Positions 1 through 14,949 of a stretch of DNA of 64,000 nucleotides are shown one piece after another (the stretch's first letter is position 1; the number at the start of each line of letters is the position of its first letter). The position numbers and the translations under genes are program-made. The notes below the pieces were generated by a model. That model was not told where the DNA came from, searched no databases, and was given only the letters and a program-made list of their open reading frames with translations. Origin of the DNA: Gorsachius magnificus (taxonomy: Eukaryota > Chordata > Aves > Pelecaniformes > Ardeidae); contig CM067086.1 of NCBI GenBank assembly GCA_034008185.1, positions 12,400,507 to 12,464,506 on the forward strand. The letters run 5' to 3'.

Positions 1-2781
1 ACAGAACGTAGCTGATTGTCCTCATGTGTACAATCATTTACCATTTGATGAAATCAAGAGGCTAAATCGTACCATTGATGGAATTTCTCAAGCTATGTAC
101 ATGCTGCTTTTTCTCCTGGGTGTTTAGTTAAATGAGGTTTTGCCTTTCCTGCATGCAAGCAAATTGTTTTCTTTTTCCTTGTGATGTCTCAGGACTCTGG
201 GTTTTAGCCTGCTTGTCTTACCTTAATTCCTTTGGATAAAAGAGCCCTTCTATCATGCATGCTAAAATTGTTGGATAGGTCTATTTGACATGCCATAATT
301 AAACTAAATAAGCAGCTTTTTAGATGTCATGTATCACTTCATTTTTCCATATGTCTCATCACTAGATTTCACAATATGATGAGTGTCATGGTTTTTTGTG
401 GTTCTTATTGAGCTCCAGCTTCTGGATTTTTTTCCTTTAAAAAACCATGAAAATAGCTTACATATCAAGATCTTGTGGTTGCAGAAAAGCATGTAATAAC
501 CTGCTCAGTTGCATGTGAAAAGCAAATTAAAAGCATATTTATTGTGAAAAAAACCTTCTGATTGGGAGGCCTGAGCCATGATTTTAGAATGCTTGGGATT
601 GGTGATATTTCATACACAGTTGTTTGTTGCTTATTAGCAGATAAGCAACAGGACAGGATTTCTGTACTGGAGAATTTCAGGTTAGGAATTTAATGACTGT
701 CACACTTACTGACCATGCTGTCTTAGGCACATGGTAGTTTTCAACACATCTAGAAATGTGGCTAATAATTTAGCCAGTTACTGTAAAAATGAAATCTATT
801 TTTATGGGCTGGTCAGAAGATCTCAGGCTTACGAATTTTTCTAAACCAGGAATATCTGAGCTACTTAATGGGTGTGGCCTTTAGTTCCTGGGAAACCCCT
901 ACACTGAACATTGTATTTTAAGGAATGACTAGAAAAAATAGGATTTGTAAAGCTTGTTCTGAGATAAAATTTGTTATTAGATATAGAATTGTAAAAAAAC
1001 CCCAACTTCCAGGGTTTTGTCTGGATGGAGGTTTTTTTCTTATCAGGCTGTTGTGTGGCTTGGAAGCTGTACCCTGCCACTTTTATTTTAAACAAATAAA
1101 TTAGCATTCAATGCTAATGTCCTAATCTAATTAACACAGTATTTTCTGTAGTAAATAATGGTAGTATCTCCTTTGACTCTTCAGTCAGAAAGTACAGAAA
1201 GATTCTTTAATTAGTATCTTGATTTTTTTTTGTCTGAAATTTAGAAACTTATTTAAAATATTGGACAAAGACTACTATAGGCCTTCAATCTGCAAGGATT
1301 TATGCACATATGGGATGTTGATGAACTCCAAATGTTGTTTAGAAATTACAATTATTTTATTATGTTATGACTTATTTTCTACATTTAGCCACTGCTACTG
1401 TATTTCTGACTTGTGTAGCTTTTCAAAACCTTAATATTAATGCTTTTAATAAATTACTTTCAAGCGAAGATTCGTTCAAAACCTTGAATTTTGCAGCAGA
1501 CATCCTGTAATGACAGAGGGGGACTTTCATTTGTTTATCAGGAGTGAAATTAATATACAAGCACAGAAAACATATTTAGCTGTGAATTTGCTGTGGAAGC
1601 TACTCTCTGATAGCAGAGACATGCTGTTGTAAAATAGTTTGCATTTCATAACCTCAGTTTTACAGGCGTCATATCACTGCAGCCTATAAAAAAGTTAACC
1701 CATTATATGACTGTTAGTAATTAACTATAAAGGATAATAACTAGGAAAAAATAAAATAAAATAAAAAGGAAATTTCTAAATAATCATTCATAGCAAATGT
1801 TTCTATTACCAGTGAAAGACTTTTTACATGTGATTTATAAAATAGATGGGTTTATTTTATAAATAAAGGACAGATTCTGCACAAAATTAGATTCTTGGTA
1901 ACATGCTAAAGATTGTTCCTTTATACATGTAATACTTGCACTGTTCAGTATTTGAATACTTAGACATAATCTTCAGATAGGCAGGAATTTCTGAATTTAC
2001 CATTCATACTCTGGTCTTGCCCAGTTTTTCTTCCAATACTATCTGAATCTTAATTGTACACTGATCTACAAAACCAGCAATAATCACTGCTGGTTTTTTC
2101 CTGGTCTTATTTTCTTCATAAAGAAAAAGTAAAGAATACATGCAATAACTGCCATTCATTCTTCATGTATAAATTGAGTAAACAAGATGCCAGATCCGAG
2201 TAGTTGTTTTCCTCCTCTTTTATTTCCAGAACACTTTTCCATTTTTCTGAGAGTGTTTATTCCTAAAATATTATATGATTTTATCTCTGTGAGAGAAGAT
2301 GTGTAAGCAACAGGGCAGAAGCTTTCTAATGACAAATGGCAAGTTAAACACAGCAGTGTTCTAAGAGATCTCCAGGTAGAAACATTCATGGAGAATTCCA
2401 TAATTGTTTTAATTATCCAGTATCAAACCTAGCAGTGACCAAGAAAATACTTCTCACCTGGCACATCTATAGTGTGCCTGATGTTTTAGAATATACTTTG
2501 TCTGAACACCTATTTTTCTGCTCAGTTTCTTCTGCCCCCTGCAAAACAAAAAAACCAAACTCATTCAAGAAATGCAACTATTTTCCCTCAAATTAAACTT
2601 CCAGTGCTTTAGGCAGAAGATAAGCAGGCAAATCCACATCCAAAATTTTTGAGATGTCAAGGGCAGGATAGCCTAGATCAGCTGAGGGCTATAAACACTC
2701 ATTGCTTATCTTTTAAATTAAAGAGTAGCTTCTCTCTTTTCAGCTCTTCTGTTTCTAATCTTATCTTGGTTGTTATTACAG

Positions 2782-2819
2782 GTGAAGGTCTCACAGCATT
2801 TGCACTCTGAGGTATCCAG
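2782..2819 (+). other. Exon-like segment between good splice sites
   Basis: A pyrimidine-rich stretch ending TTGTTATTACAG (AG at 2780-2781) precedes 38 bases that end CCAG|GTAAGTATC, a consensus donor. The small size and lack of context make a noncoding or alternative 5' exon possible, but there is no transcript evidence. Confidence 0.2.
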
Positions 2820-5800
2820 GTAAGTATCTTGTTTGATGGTTTGGAGGATGAAGGTTTAAAAAAAACCAAAACACTTAGAAACAGAGAGGGAAAACCATTA
2901 AAATAGGCATTGGGCCACAGCAGAGTGGAGAGTATTTGTGTTAGAAGACAGACTGCTACAGCCCAGGTCCCTATCTTTTGCAGATGTACTTATCTTTGTG
3001 TGCTGATTAAAATCCTTTGAAGCTGATAGGACTGAATAGTTGTGGGTGAATTCAAGCTGATATAGAAGTCCTCAAATGCTGCATATCCCTAAAGCTTAGG
3101 TTCTATCAGAAGCCACCCTTTTTTCTTGTTTCTGTTGTATCCTTGATAGATATAACCAAAGCTGGAATTTGTTAAATGTTCCAGTTCTGACCCTGATCTT
3201 CCGACATCCCATTTAACTACTCACATGATAAAGTTATTTGTAAATGTTAAATCTTTGCAGGATTATGATCTAAAGGAGTATTAGAGCCTGATCCAACTAC
3301 TTCAGAGGCCTGCCCTAGATTTGGTGATCAGTGTATCAGAGCCATACTAAAGGGATTAAGATGCTGCCAGCGCTTACTGAAGATACAGTTTGCCTAAAAG
3401 CACAGTTCAGTATTCTAGTATTGACACATCCAGAGCATGTGATACAGTGGTGCACAGTATATAGTGTATCTCGCCATACTTAGGCTAGCATAACTCTGAT
3501 GGTTTACAGTGGCTCCAGTAGCCTTCACTTTATTTATGCTTTCATAATCCAAATGCTTAGCAGTGTAAATATTTCCTCTGTGTGGCTATACACAGAGAGA
3601 TGTATTTACTTATATAAGTAAGGCTATGTCATGGAGAAACATAAAGTTTTTACTAGTGTCTGTCTGAGATGAGTGGGTTACCTGGTGCAGCAACATGGAG
3701 GCATTAGGCAGGCTGCCATGGCCCTGTCCCAGTGACACTGCCATGGCCAGAACTCTCCAGGAGACAAAGCCTTTCTTTAGAGAGAGCAGCATTGCAGAAG
3801 TAGAATTACTCTTTATAGCACTTCAGCAGCTTGTATGTATTAGGCTTTTGTAAAAAATAAAGGAAGAAAACGTTAGAATCCTTTTCCCACTGCTCGTACA
3901 GAAATATTCTGTGGTCTTCTCCTTTCCTCCATCCATTTGTATCCTTTCATTTTACTTCTCTGCCTTTGTTGTGTCAGGAGAAACTTCCCTTTATTTTGCA
4001 GGTGTGGCAAGCAGGACCGGGGAAGTGATACAGGGAGAGATTTGGCACTTTTTTTCTTTCACCAGCTGGCAGGAGATGTAGTCTGTGAAGTATTGCTGAA
4101 CTGTAAACCAGGTGATTGAAGACTAGGCACAAAAAAAAAAAACCAAACCCACCAAAATTGTGGTGAGTCCTTTTTTTGCATGTGATAAATCTGCTAATGA
4201 ACCAGAAAGGCTGGAGGCCCAGTTTTTACTGGCAACATACTAGACTGGAAGACCTTATGTACAAAAAAAAAGGTATTTCCTTTTCCCCACATGGTTTGCA
4301 ATTTATCTCAGGACCATAGAAATTATGTTGTATTGTCTGATATGATGGTAGTCCTGTTATCACGTGTTATATGGCCATTCCATCCAAGCAGCTTTGCACC
4401 CATCACAAACACACATTAGTTTTGTTTAAGAACACTAGGACAAAAAGACCAAAAAAAGAAAAAGTATTCTCACTTCTATTTTGTGGTAAGAAGGTGGGGG
4501 GTTGTGGTGTAGCTACGTCATATGGACATGGAAAATTTGCTGCAGGCAGAATACAGGTTCCCTCACCAGATCTGTGTGTCTAGTTTAAGAGTACTTCCTT
4601 TCTCATTATGTGACATCATCATGAATAAACTGATATTAAATGGTATAAAATCATCATTCTTGCATAATACCTTTCATCTCAGGATTTCACAGTGCTTCTT
4701 TACAATCATTAAGCTGTACCTCTTAACCCAGTAATCACATGAGTAAGGCCTTCCTCACACAGAAGAAACATTTCTAAATACTTTCACATCCTGTTGAAGA
4801 TGAGAGGAGGAGAAGCCGAGTTCACCCAGACAGGAACTGGGATTAAAACTCAGTACATCTGCTTTCCATAAGCATCTTTCTTCCTTTCAAATGCAGCTAC
4901 AGATCCAAAAGTCCAAATAAAAATCAAGATATAGGAAGTTTTGCTGCATATCTGAAACCTGATGCTGCTTGGTTTAAATTTAGGATCTCCAGCTGACACA
5001 GGTTTGTTCTGTTGCTTCCTAGCGAAAAAATTCTGTCATGTCATGCATGCAATCACAGCTGTTTTGTTTGTTTTACAAATTGCTTTCTTCACAAGCAGGA
5101 TTTTGTGCTATGTGCATTACCAATTCTGGCATATTGGTCAGCAGTGTTTGGGACAAGAAGAATACTTACCCAGATGAATGGTCTTCTCCCATGTGAATAA
5201 CTGTAGTGACTTTTAAACCACTCAATCACTCTATATAGAGAAAGTATAGAAACAAACTCTATCAATGGGACAAGAACACAGCTTAACTCAGAAAAAGCTT
5301 TCAGAATATTAACTGCAAGTTACTGGAAGATTTAAATTCTTCATAAAAGACAAAATACTGCTGCAACTTTTCAAAGTTATTTGTCATGCTTTGTGTTCTG
5401 ATTTTGCCCTAATTTTGTTTTAGGGTCCTATTTGTTCTAGGGTGAATGGGCTTAGGGCCAGTATAAACCCGGACTTACTGTCTGAGAGTCAAGGGTGTCA
5501 ACTCTGTGAGTGAAATTTTTTTGTTGTGATTGTTCTAACTCTGCCATAGAAATCCACAATATCAGGTTTTGATACTTTCATATCTATGATCCTGTGCATA
5601 TGTATATCCCAGTGCAGCCTTTCACTGTCTTTTTCTGCTGAGCCTTAGCCATCTTTATGCTTGTTTCTCATGACCAAAAAGCTGCCTGTTTGATATTATT
5701 TGTTTTCAGAGGGAGAAGGGTTGGCAACAACTCATAACCAGAAAAAAAGTTGGCACTAAGTCCTTCTAAATATAACCACTTACTGAATTTACTGATTTTA

Positions 5801-7487
5801 TTTTTTTCTTTATATGGAATTACTTTTCAGCTACTGTATCCTTTCAGTTTCAGGCTGTTGTGTTATTTTTGAATCTTCCCATTCGAGGACAGTATTTCAA
5901 GCATTTGAACATTTTCTTTTTTACCATTTGTAGAAGAGCACTAGGCTTTGACCCTGTCACCATCCGAGATGTTTTGAAACTTGCTCCCACCTTTATTTAC
6001 TGTGGACTGGATTACTGTGATTCCTGCCAAACTTCCTGCCCATACACTGCTATTAAAAGGTTTTGTTAGAGTCAATATATTGAGACTAGAGCTTTATGAT
6101 CTTTTTAAACTTTCAAGTCATGATATTATATTATTGATTCTTTGTATTGTGTGATGATGTGTCCCTCTTGATTCCTACTTTTAATTTGTTGTATATACAA
6201 AGATATGTTTACAGCTTTGATTGTAATCCAGTAATTCACAGGATGTAGCTGGGATGGTTAAAGCATTTTCTGATTAAGTGGCATTTTTACCAAATTGTAG
6301 GATACAATAGATGATGTACCAATGTTCAACCTGGGAAAAGGTATGGATCGCGAACTTCAGAGTAGTTACTCTAATACTGCTAGAGCAAAATCAGACAAAA
6401 TCTGAGATGGGTTGCAGTAAGAAAACAAATAATTGATGCTAACATAATACCAGTTGACAGTTTTATGGGTGATAGAGCTTGACATTGTAGTGTGCATTTG
6501 TAAGTGTGACTAATAAACATACCTATGTTGATCTACTATATGATTCAGTCATCCTTAAGGCATAGGACATTCTGATTTAAAAAAAGAGAGAAATGCAATA
6601 TTAAATAGCTAGTTAACTGATAGTCTAAAAATGTAGTTATAAGAAAATTGTTTGTGTTAATCCCAAGAATCTGTGCTTGCTCTGGTGAAATGCCTTGTTT
6701 TTATCAGAGTCAACATGGTAAATGCTGATGACTCCAAGTCACTTATAAAACCTGACCTGAATAATTTGATAAGGCACCATCACTTCAATAATATGTGTTT
6801 AAATAGTAACAACCGGTGCTTATGGAGGAAGAGTCTAAGAAAGGCTAATTTATTTGTTACATCCAAGAGCTAGCATTTATCACAGCCCACGAGTAAAGGA
6901 AAGGTGACTGTCAGTTCTATAATCAAGCAGAAGAAACATCCTAAATTTGGAAGCAGAAACTAGATACATTCAAGCCACAAATAACCTGCAACAGCAGGTT
7001 TTTTTATTCTGAGGCAAGCTAGTTCTTGGTGCAATCTTCTTTGGTATGCAGAAGCTTCTTTAATACTTGTGCCTTTTTAATAAAGACCAAAATATTTCTA
7101 AAATGGGAACTATAATGCAAGCAGAAAGTATATGGTTGAAAATTAACAGCCTGTGTTAGATAGGAAGACAAGTTAAATGATGATAAAGTTTCTCAGGTTT
7201 TTATGTATAGATCTTCCTCTGAATCCTATTTTCTTTCTGATTATTAGTAACCTGTGCTACCAAGGGTATACTCAACATTTGTTGAAACAGTAGAAGACAT
7301 GACTCCATTCCTGTTATTTTCCACTTCCATGTACACATACAGTAAGTTGCACAGAAGTTTATCGGAACCAGCGAAAGTAGTGCATAGCTTTAAAATAAGC
7401 CAATACTTTGAGTGCTTTAATATTCAGTTTCAGTAAAAAACATGACTTAAGATTATCCATTTACTTTTTATGACAATGGTGTTATTG

Positions 7488-7560
7488 TCAGATGAGGTGC
7501 TGCACCTGGGGGAGTAGTAACTCCTGGCCAACAGGACATAACTGAGTTTAGAAATTGCTT
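7488..7560 (+). mobile_element. Possible CR1 ORF2 relic
   Basis: The segment GATGAGGTGCTGCACCTGGG, followed by a decayed match to the next 40 bases (AGTAACTCCTGGCCAACAGG), resembles the CR1/L2 stretch encoding the 'KCHVLHLG' region of ORF2. It is too short to be sure, and I see no continuation on either side. Confidence 0.4.
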
Positions 7561-9892
7561 AACCTATGCTATCTACAGCCTTCATATGTGAGTACTTTCT
7601 GAAAGAGCATTGAAGAATATAGTTATAATTTGTCATAAGAAATTAAGTTATTTTGTCATCACACAGATGCAGATCTGATCCTGCACCACTGAAGGGATGA
7701 AGCTAAATGGGCATTAGTCTTGTGAACTTTTGGTATGTGCAAAAACATGCTCATACTGCATCCCTTCAAGTTAGGAGACAGAGTTCCCTCTGGGGCTAGC
7801 GAGACTTTTTCAGGGCCAAGTCAGGGAAGATGCTTTACTCTGACTTGTCACTTTGGGAAGTCTTCTCTCCCTCCTGACTAAATCAGCAGCCTACGGTGAC
7901 AAATTTCCGAATTTGCTACCTAAGTAAAAGCCTCTGAATTTGTGGTGCTGGTGCTTCTTTTGGAACTATTTCTGGTATAATTGATGGATTCTTGCTGCTT
8001 GAGCATTTCTTAACCAAAGGCCAACTGATATATTACTCCTTGGTGAGTGTTTAGTTTTACTGTTCTATTTGACAGGATATATACAGTAGCAGTTTGTTGT
8101 ATTTTTAAATTTGCCTTGTCTTGATGAAGTTTGCTTTTGTGACCTCCCTGGAAAGGTACACTGATTTACCTACAGATGGGATGTGACCAAACTGAACTCG
8201 AGCTGGTTTGCTCTTTGCATCCTCCACTTCTGAACATACCATATCAGAGTAGGGGGGAAGGTGGAAAGGAGAAGCTAAGAAAGTTACCCTCCACAGAAGA
8301 GAGTTTGTTTAAGAACACAAAATAAACAGGGGCCTTGGAAGTAATAGTTGTGCCTGGTATTAGTTTACTTTTTGTTCTGTACCATATGCATCTCATTGCA
8401 CTCCATCTAATCTAAAAACTGAATTTTCAAGTTGATTTCTGTTAAATAAAAGGTACGCTGTTGAACTGTTTAATTATACTTTATCTGACTTGCATGTACT
8501 TTCAAATCCTTATTTCCTAATAACTTTAAAGGAGGTGGAGTTTGCCAAGGCCCTTGTTTAATTATTTCACCTATGTTTACGTGGGGAGTTTTCTTTTTAA
8601 TCTAATTTCCTCCCTCTTTCCCTCTTCTTTTCTTTTTCTTTTCCTCTTTCCCCTGTGTTGCAGAACACAGCCCCAGGCATTCAGACTTAGGCAGTTGTCC
8701 AAATCTATTTTAAAACAAAATTTTAAATCAAAGCTTCTTGCAGCTCTAGGGCGAGGGTCACATGTACTTTCCCTGGGTCAGCAGGAAAACTTGTGATGCC
8801 ATTGCAGACCCATCTCTCTTTCCTCTCCCAGTAAATATATGCATCATGTAGAGCTATAAAAATGTTTATTTTTCAGGAGAAGTCGAGGTTACCTTATTCA
8901 TTATAGGACCAGTTGAAAGAACTTTTGGCTCAGAAAAAAGAGGGAAGGTAGGCATATCTTACCTAAGAACCTTATTTTTTTTCCTGATTAACAGCAAAGA
9001 CTTAGCAAAGCATGTCTAGATTTTGTACTGTTGACAAGCAGCTTTGTTATTACCATAACAATATTGCTTGATATCAGAGGCAGAGAAATGTGGAACCTGA
9101 AATGCTATTCAGAGATGGGAGAAATCATGGCATTTTGCAGATACCGAGATATACAAAGCTTTTGTAAGCTCTAGTTCATTGTTCACACCTTCTGTCAGTT
9201 TTCCATACTGCACCCACAGTAAGCCTGTAGTCATGTAGAAAGGTAGATACTTTGAACAAAACTTGGAGAAGAAATAGATGTTAACACATTTGAAGCTGCA
9301 TTTGTAGCTGAACACATTCTAGTATTTTGATTTTCTTCCTTGATATTTCTATAGTAGTTATCCTTGTATGTTTTTCAGCTGCTTTTGAGTCACTTTGCTG
9401 TACTGCTGGCTGTGAAAGTGAGAGAACAGCTTCTGCAGATGAAAGGCCAGCAATGATAGCATTGGAATGTGACCTCGGATGTTTATCAGAATGACATTGT
9501 CAGAAGATACGGCATTCTTACTTTTCTGACCACTTTTGGCATGGAATCAGGTCAGTTCAGGATGGAGGCATATATTGCCATGCCATGCATACACCCATAA
9601 ATGGCATATTAAGACTCTTAATATGAAGTTAGCTTAGTAAATGTGAAATAGATTTCATTTCAAAAGCCCTCTCATGTGTGTAGATATTTAACATGTTCCT
9701 CTGTTACTTCCAACCTGCTTTAAAAGTCCGCTTGAAAGAAACCCCTGGGATTAGAGAAAGACTGGTTATTCTCTCTGGAAAAAAACTGAAATAAATATCA
9801 AATGAGAATAATTTTCTTACTGTGGATCATGGGTATTCTTCTGCTTAATAGACGAAGGTCTCATGAACTGTGATTATTCCTTCCTTGGACAG

Positions 9893-9956
9893 GAATGGTT
9901 GGGCTCAATGATCTTAAAGGTCTTTTCCAACCAAATGATTCTATGATTCTTTGATT
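9893..9956 (+). mobile_element. Short CR1 3' end, plus strand
   Basis: About 64 bases match the extreme 3' end of CR1: GGTTGGGCTCAATGATCTT, then AAAGGTCTTTTCCAACC, then a tail of ATGATTCTATGATTCTTTG. Only the 3' UTR terminus was retained, as expected from severe 5' truncation during target-primed reverse transcription. No coding remains. Confidence 0.9.
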
Positions 9957-12900
9957 CCTGCTCAGATTTGGGAAGTACCTGAAACAATAACAGCAAAGAA
10001 GCTGTTATCTAAAAGATATATTTTGAATAAATTATGTTAATTGGGTGTAATCTCCATAGCTTCCTTCTCCCCATCTGCAATTGAAAATAATGGAGGCAGG
10101 TCTTTGGTGGATAGACTATGAGGGTGAAAGCTGAGACCAGGTGTAAAAATATGTCAATTCCATTCTCAGCCTGCCTGTTGGCTTGCGCTGTGAGCATTTA
10201 TTTCCTTAAGCCACAACATTCACAGCTGCAAAACAGGGTAAGACTCAAGAGTCCTCAAAATAAAAAACTGTCCTTTGTAATGCAAAATACTATTATTTCT
10301 ATGGTACTATTTCTAAGATGTTACAGATTTGAGATTTATTTGCAGACTGCGTTCCTCAGGATATTCTAAAGGGTCAGGAATATTTTGGGGTTTCGTTGGT
10401 GCATACAAATTAGGACAACACATGCAGGTGGGGCTGTCTTTAAGCTAAATGGTTGAAATGCCAGAAATTTGGTGCTTTTACTTCTGAACAAAAGGAAATA
10501 CTTCTACCACTCTTCCTTTACTGTGGATAGTAGAAGAAATTCTGTGGTTGTTTCCATGATGAATCATGCAGATAGTAGTTATGCAGTAGTTAATGTTTTA
10601 GGATGAAACTCCATTCTTAGTTTTTGATAATGCTTCTGCTCTTGAAAGGAGAATTGAGATTGCTTGTGCTCTGTATTCCAGTTCCAACTCTAATTTTTTT
10701 TGCAGATGAATATGCTGGATGATGTTTATAGGTGAATATTTAAACAGCATTCATTTTTGTGCATAGAAAAATGTAAAGATCTCTATTCTAGAACTGAAAA
10801 AATAGCAGTGAGTTAGTAAATACGTAAGTTGAAAATGACAGTTTTAGCCAGTTATGTCTTTATTTTTTCAAATAGTTTCTTATGCAAGCTAAAAAGGTCA
10901 AGCATTTCTTCATAACAATGTTCACCCCAGACCAAAGAGGAGCAGCAGAAGAGTTATCAGTGTTTCAAATCTTGGTCATAAGCCTGTTTGTTTCCTTTTG
11001 AAATGTAATACTGTGGTAGAGTAATTACAGAAATATGAAGCATATCAGAGTGAATGAATGAGCAAAATATTCTTGTTCTTGCTGAACAAGCGCCTAAGTG
11101 CTTCCAATGACAAGGTGAACAATTTCTAACATATTCCTTATCTAGAAAAAAATAATCAGTTTACACAGTATTTTGACTCCTCAGTCGAGTTTTGAGCATG
11201 CTCATGATTTTCTCACCAGTTTTGAGTCCTGTGTTTGGGAAGTGCCTGGACTGATTGGCTGAGTCATTTTTTGGTGATTAAATAGTATGTCTGAACAGGA
11301 AACATACTGCAAAAGGCTTAAGGGAGTTTATAAATAGAAAATGTTCTGAGGGAAAGTCGTTACTCAGAAAGCAAATTCTGTTGATACATGACTGAATAGA
11401 TGTTGTCTGTTGTACAAGACTGGTATTTTTTAATGGAAAATTTTATTTCTTTAAAAAAACCCAAAACTTTAATTACTTAATATTATTTCTTTACATCTTT
11501 ATCTTACTTTTCTTTTCAAGGCCTATGCTTTTGATTCCAAGAACATATATTTCTTTAAACTTACTCCCATTAAACTGACAAAATCCTGATTTACTGTGCA
11601 CTTCCTATGTGCTTTCTTCTGTGATACAGTATGTATATGTCATACATACAGAGGGAGCGAGGAAGGAGACCCAGAAGCTAGGAATTGCTGCATTAATACT
11701 GCTTCTGCCATTGTTAAATTAGTGAGTTGCCTTAGACAAGTTTTCTTATCATTTCCGTAGTTTTTCCTAGGACTGTGATTTGTCTTCACTTTGTTCTTCT
11801 GGAAAGGTAGGATAAGAGCTACTCCCCCATTTCAGAATGGTATTTTAACACATGCTAAATACAAAGCGTAATAGGATACTGTACGATTCCCTTGAAGTAA
11901 ATTACTTTGTCCACAAAATCAGAAAGGGCATCTTTTTTTTTCCCCTTTCCAGTTAGCAGCAATCTTAGGATCCCCATCTGGTCATATTACAGTGTAACTT
12001 ACTGACAAACTGATCATTTGACTAAAAAGAGCAGTTCTGTCATTGTTTAAAGAGGAGCTATGTTCTTAACATAGGAAAAAAAATACTGCGGACAAGTAGT
12101 GGAACTAAATTCAAACTTCCTAATTTATAGCCGGATCCAAAGCTAACCAAAGCCAGTGGGAGTCTTTCCACTGACTTCATTAAACTTTGCATTTTTGTCC
12201 ACAGAAGTGCTGGTAATACAGCCCAGCCAGGCCCTGGGAGATGCTCCAACCCCTTGTTCTCAGCTGACCTTCTTTACCTGGTGTACAGAGCTGCTAGGGT
12301 GAAAATGGTACTACGTACAATAACAAGGGCAGGCTGAACTAAAACCTGAAATAAAAAAAATGCTGTAGGAAAACCCTCACTAAAAAAGAAAAAGCTAAAT
12401 ATAAAGAACAGTAAATGGTAGCAGTATTATGGGTTCTTTTGCCTCCAGGCAAGCACCTGTACATTTACAAATAATGACAAGCAGGCATTAATTTAGTTTA
12501 AGATGCTTAGTGATGCTCTGTAGACTAAAATTTTAAGCAAAACAGAAGGCAAGAGTAGGCAAGTTTCCAAAATCAGGGTATCCTGTGAAATAAAAAAGTA
12601 CATATAAGCTTTCTCTTCATGAGTACACAGTGAAGTGTCTGTGTTGGCTAAAAATCCTACTACTGTACAGTAAAAAGATAAGAGGCAGGGCTCATGAAGG
12701 AAACTAGCCATTTAATTCAATTAATCGAAGACAGAAGTCTGCTTGAAATGTAGAACTTTTTTGTTTAATAAGGAAGTTTCACCTGTAAACTGTCACAATA
12801 AACCATTCTCTGAAACAGTCTGTTAGATAGTGACTGTATTGTATTGAAATTTAATATGAATTATCCATATATAGCTAAACTTTTGTTTACCAGCCACAAG

Positions 12901-14883
12901 TATTTGTCTGTGTGGGTGGAAGTGAAAAGCCAGACCAGACAGTGATCTCTGGATCACAAGGAAGTATTGCACTACCTTAAATAAACCATTTGAATCCTGT
13001 GAAGTTATTTCAGATTGACTTTAATACTGAAAGTACCTTTTAGTCCTTAGCTTATATGTTTTTTACACAGTATTTTGGTGAATGAGTGATGCCAGATGCA
13101 TATCTTGAAAGAGCAGTATAATTGCTGCTCATTAAGAAATTTCAAGGAGGCAATATAGCTAAAAGCAGCACTTCACATGCAGAAAGAAGTGCTTTCAAAT
13201 CAGGAAGGCTGAATGGCAAAATAAGACTTATCAGTTGTGCTGAGTTTCACAGGTCAGTCTCATGTATGAATTCTAAATAAGCTATGAGGGGCACTTGGAA
13301 GAAATGCCAGTTCTGTGAACAACATAGAGCAATCATACAAGCTGATGGGCTAAGTTTCTGCTCAACAGGATTTCCCCTAGGAATGTTGCAGTTGTCTTCA
13401 TTTCAGCTGTTGTGAAAATGCACTTGTGCCCAGGCTTTGTTTTTTCCCCAAGTGCTGCTGTTACCATTCCAGAGTTCAAAGTGGTTTTGCTCTCGGTGTG
13501 TTCAGGCTCCTCCTTCACCAGCTGAAATCTGATATTTCAAACTCTGGGTATGCACGAGCAGGAATGGTGGAGGGATGCCAACTGCCCTGTTGACAGATTT
13601 GCAGATGCACAGGACCTTTTTTTTTTTAATTAAAGAATATGGGGTTTTTTTATGCTGGCACCGAGACTGGAAAGCTATTGGCAGATGGTGCAACTCTGAA
13701 AAGGTCTATCTTTAAGCTACACTTGTTTGTTTGAAGTTGCTAACGTGACATGTTTAAATAGTAAATTATGGAGTTCATAAAAATGTTTTACAGGTTGTCA
13801 AGAACAATATTGCTTGTGCTGTAATCGAGTGAGATCACATGAGCTAAGAAAACCCAAGCAACAGAAAGGATGCTGTTCAGCAAGCCTTAAGTGTTACCCT
13901 GGGAGCTGGTGGCAATTCATGAGGTGGCACCTCTCTGTCAAGTGGTAAGCCAATAGCCAAGTGGCGGTAGGAAACGGAGTGCTGCAGAGCCTTCCATCAT
14001 GGGGGAGGCATCAGTAGGGGCTGAATTACTTGCAACATCTTTGAAATCTCCAAAGCTTATGGCAGGGAGGAGAATGACTGTGGCCTTATTCCATGGTGGT
14101 TTAACATGTCAAACTGTAAAACTACTTCTGCTCTGCCAGGTGGGCTGTAGCACTGTCTTATAAGCAGTACTGAAGAGGGTTGTGTCCTCCTGAAAATTTG
14201 GTGGGTTTCATAGCATGATGTCTGCGCGTGGCCTGCGTCTGTACGGCAGTGCTGAGCTCCTCTGGGAGCGGCAGCATTATGTAAGGCTGAGCTCTTCCCT
14301 ACAGGTTTATGGAAAACTGACAATGCTGGAAGGGGGCCAGTTTAGCTGGGAAACTGAACTTGACGAAGCTTGAACAACTTAATTATCACATAAGGGTAAG
14401 GAGGTAAATGGCTTTAGGCCTCATTTAAGAAACCAAGGATAAAAGGGTGGAAACAGGAATAAGCTGCTTTTTTTTTCTGTGATCAGATAAGACAGAGAAA
14501 TCTTCAGTGCTCCTGTGGCTGGATATAAAATAAAAAAAAACCCTGAAGTTGCAGTAGGTAATTAAACAGCAATTAAACTTTCAAGAACATATTCCTGTGT
14601 ATCAGTTTGAGAACACTGTTGTATTTTTTACCCAGAAAGAAGTCCAATCTTTTGAGGATAATTTTCCTAAGGTTAAGGTAGTGATTAGAGACCTATCATG
14701 CACAACTTTATAATACCAGATTTAGGAAAAAGTATCTTTTGTGTCTGTACTTTGGGTAGCCTATCAATGCCATGGATATCTTTAGCTTTAGCAGTTTTGT
14801 TTCTCTACTGCTATTTGGCCACCAGTGAGGACTGCAGAATCCTTGCTTTTAACAGATGTCTTTGTTGTCTTTTGTTTTTGCAG

Positions 14884-14949
14884 TTGAGTGAGGTCAGAAG
14901 AAAAGTTGGTTATTGGTTTAAATGAGCGTAGGATTGACTTCAGTGAAAG
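14884..14949 (+). other. Exon-like segment between good splice sites
   Basis: The acceptor TTGTTGTCTTTTGTTTTTGCAG precedes 66 bases that end GAAAG|GTAAGAGG. All three forward frames contain stops, so it could only be a noncoding exon, for example of an upstream MICAL2 transcript or a lncRNA. Confidence 0.25.

Noticed and set aside
5860..6069. Cys-rich 69-codon frame (CGLDYCDSCQTSC) preceded by an acceptor-like TTTACCATTTGTAG
   Set aside because: The cysteine spacing matches no family I recognise, there is no partner exon nearby, and the length is ordinary for chance.
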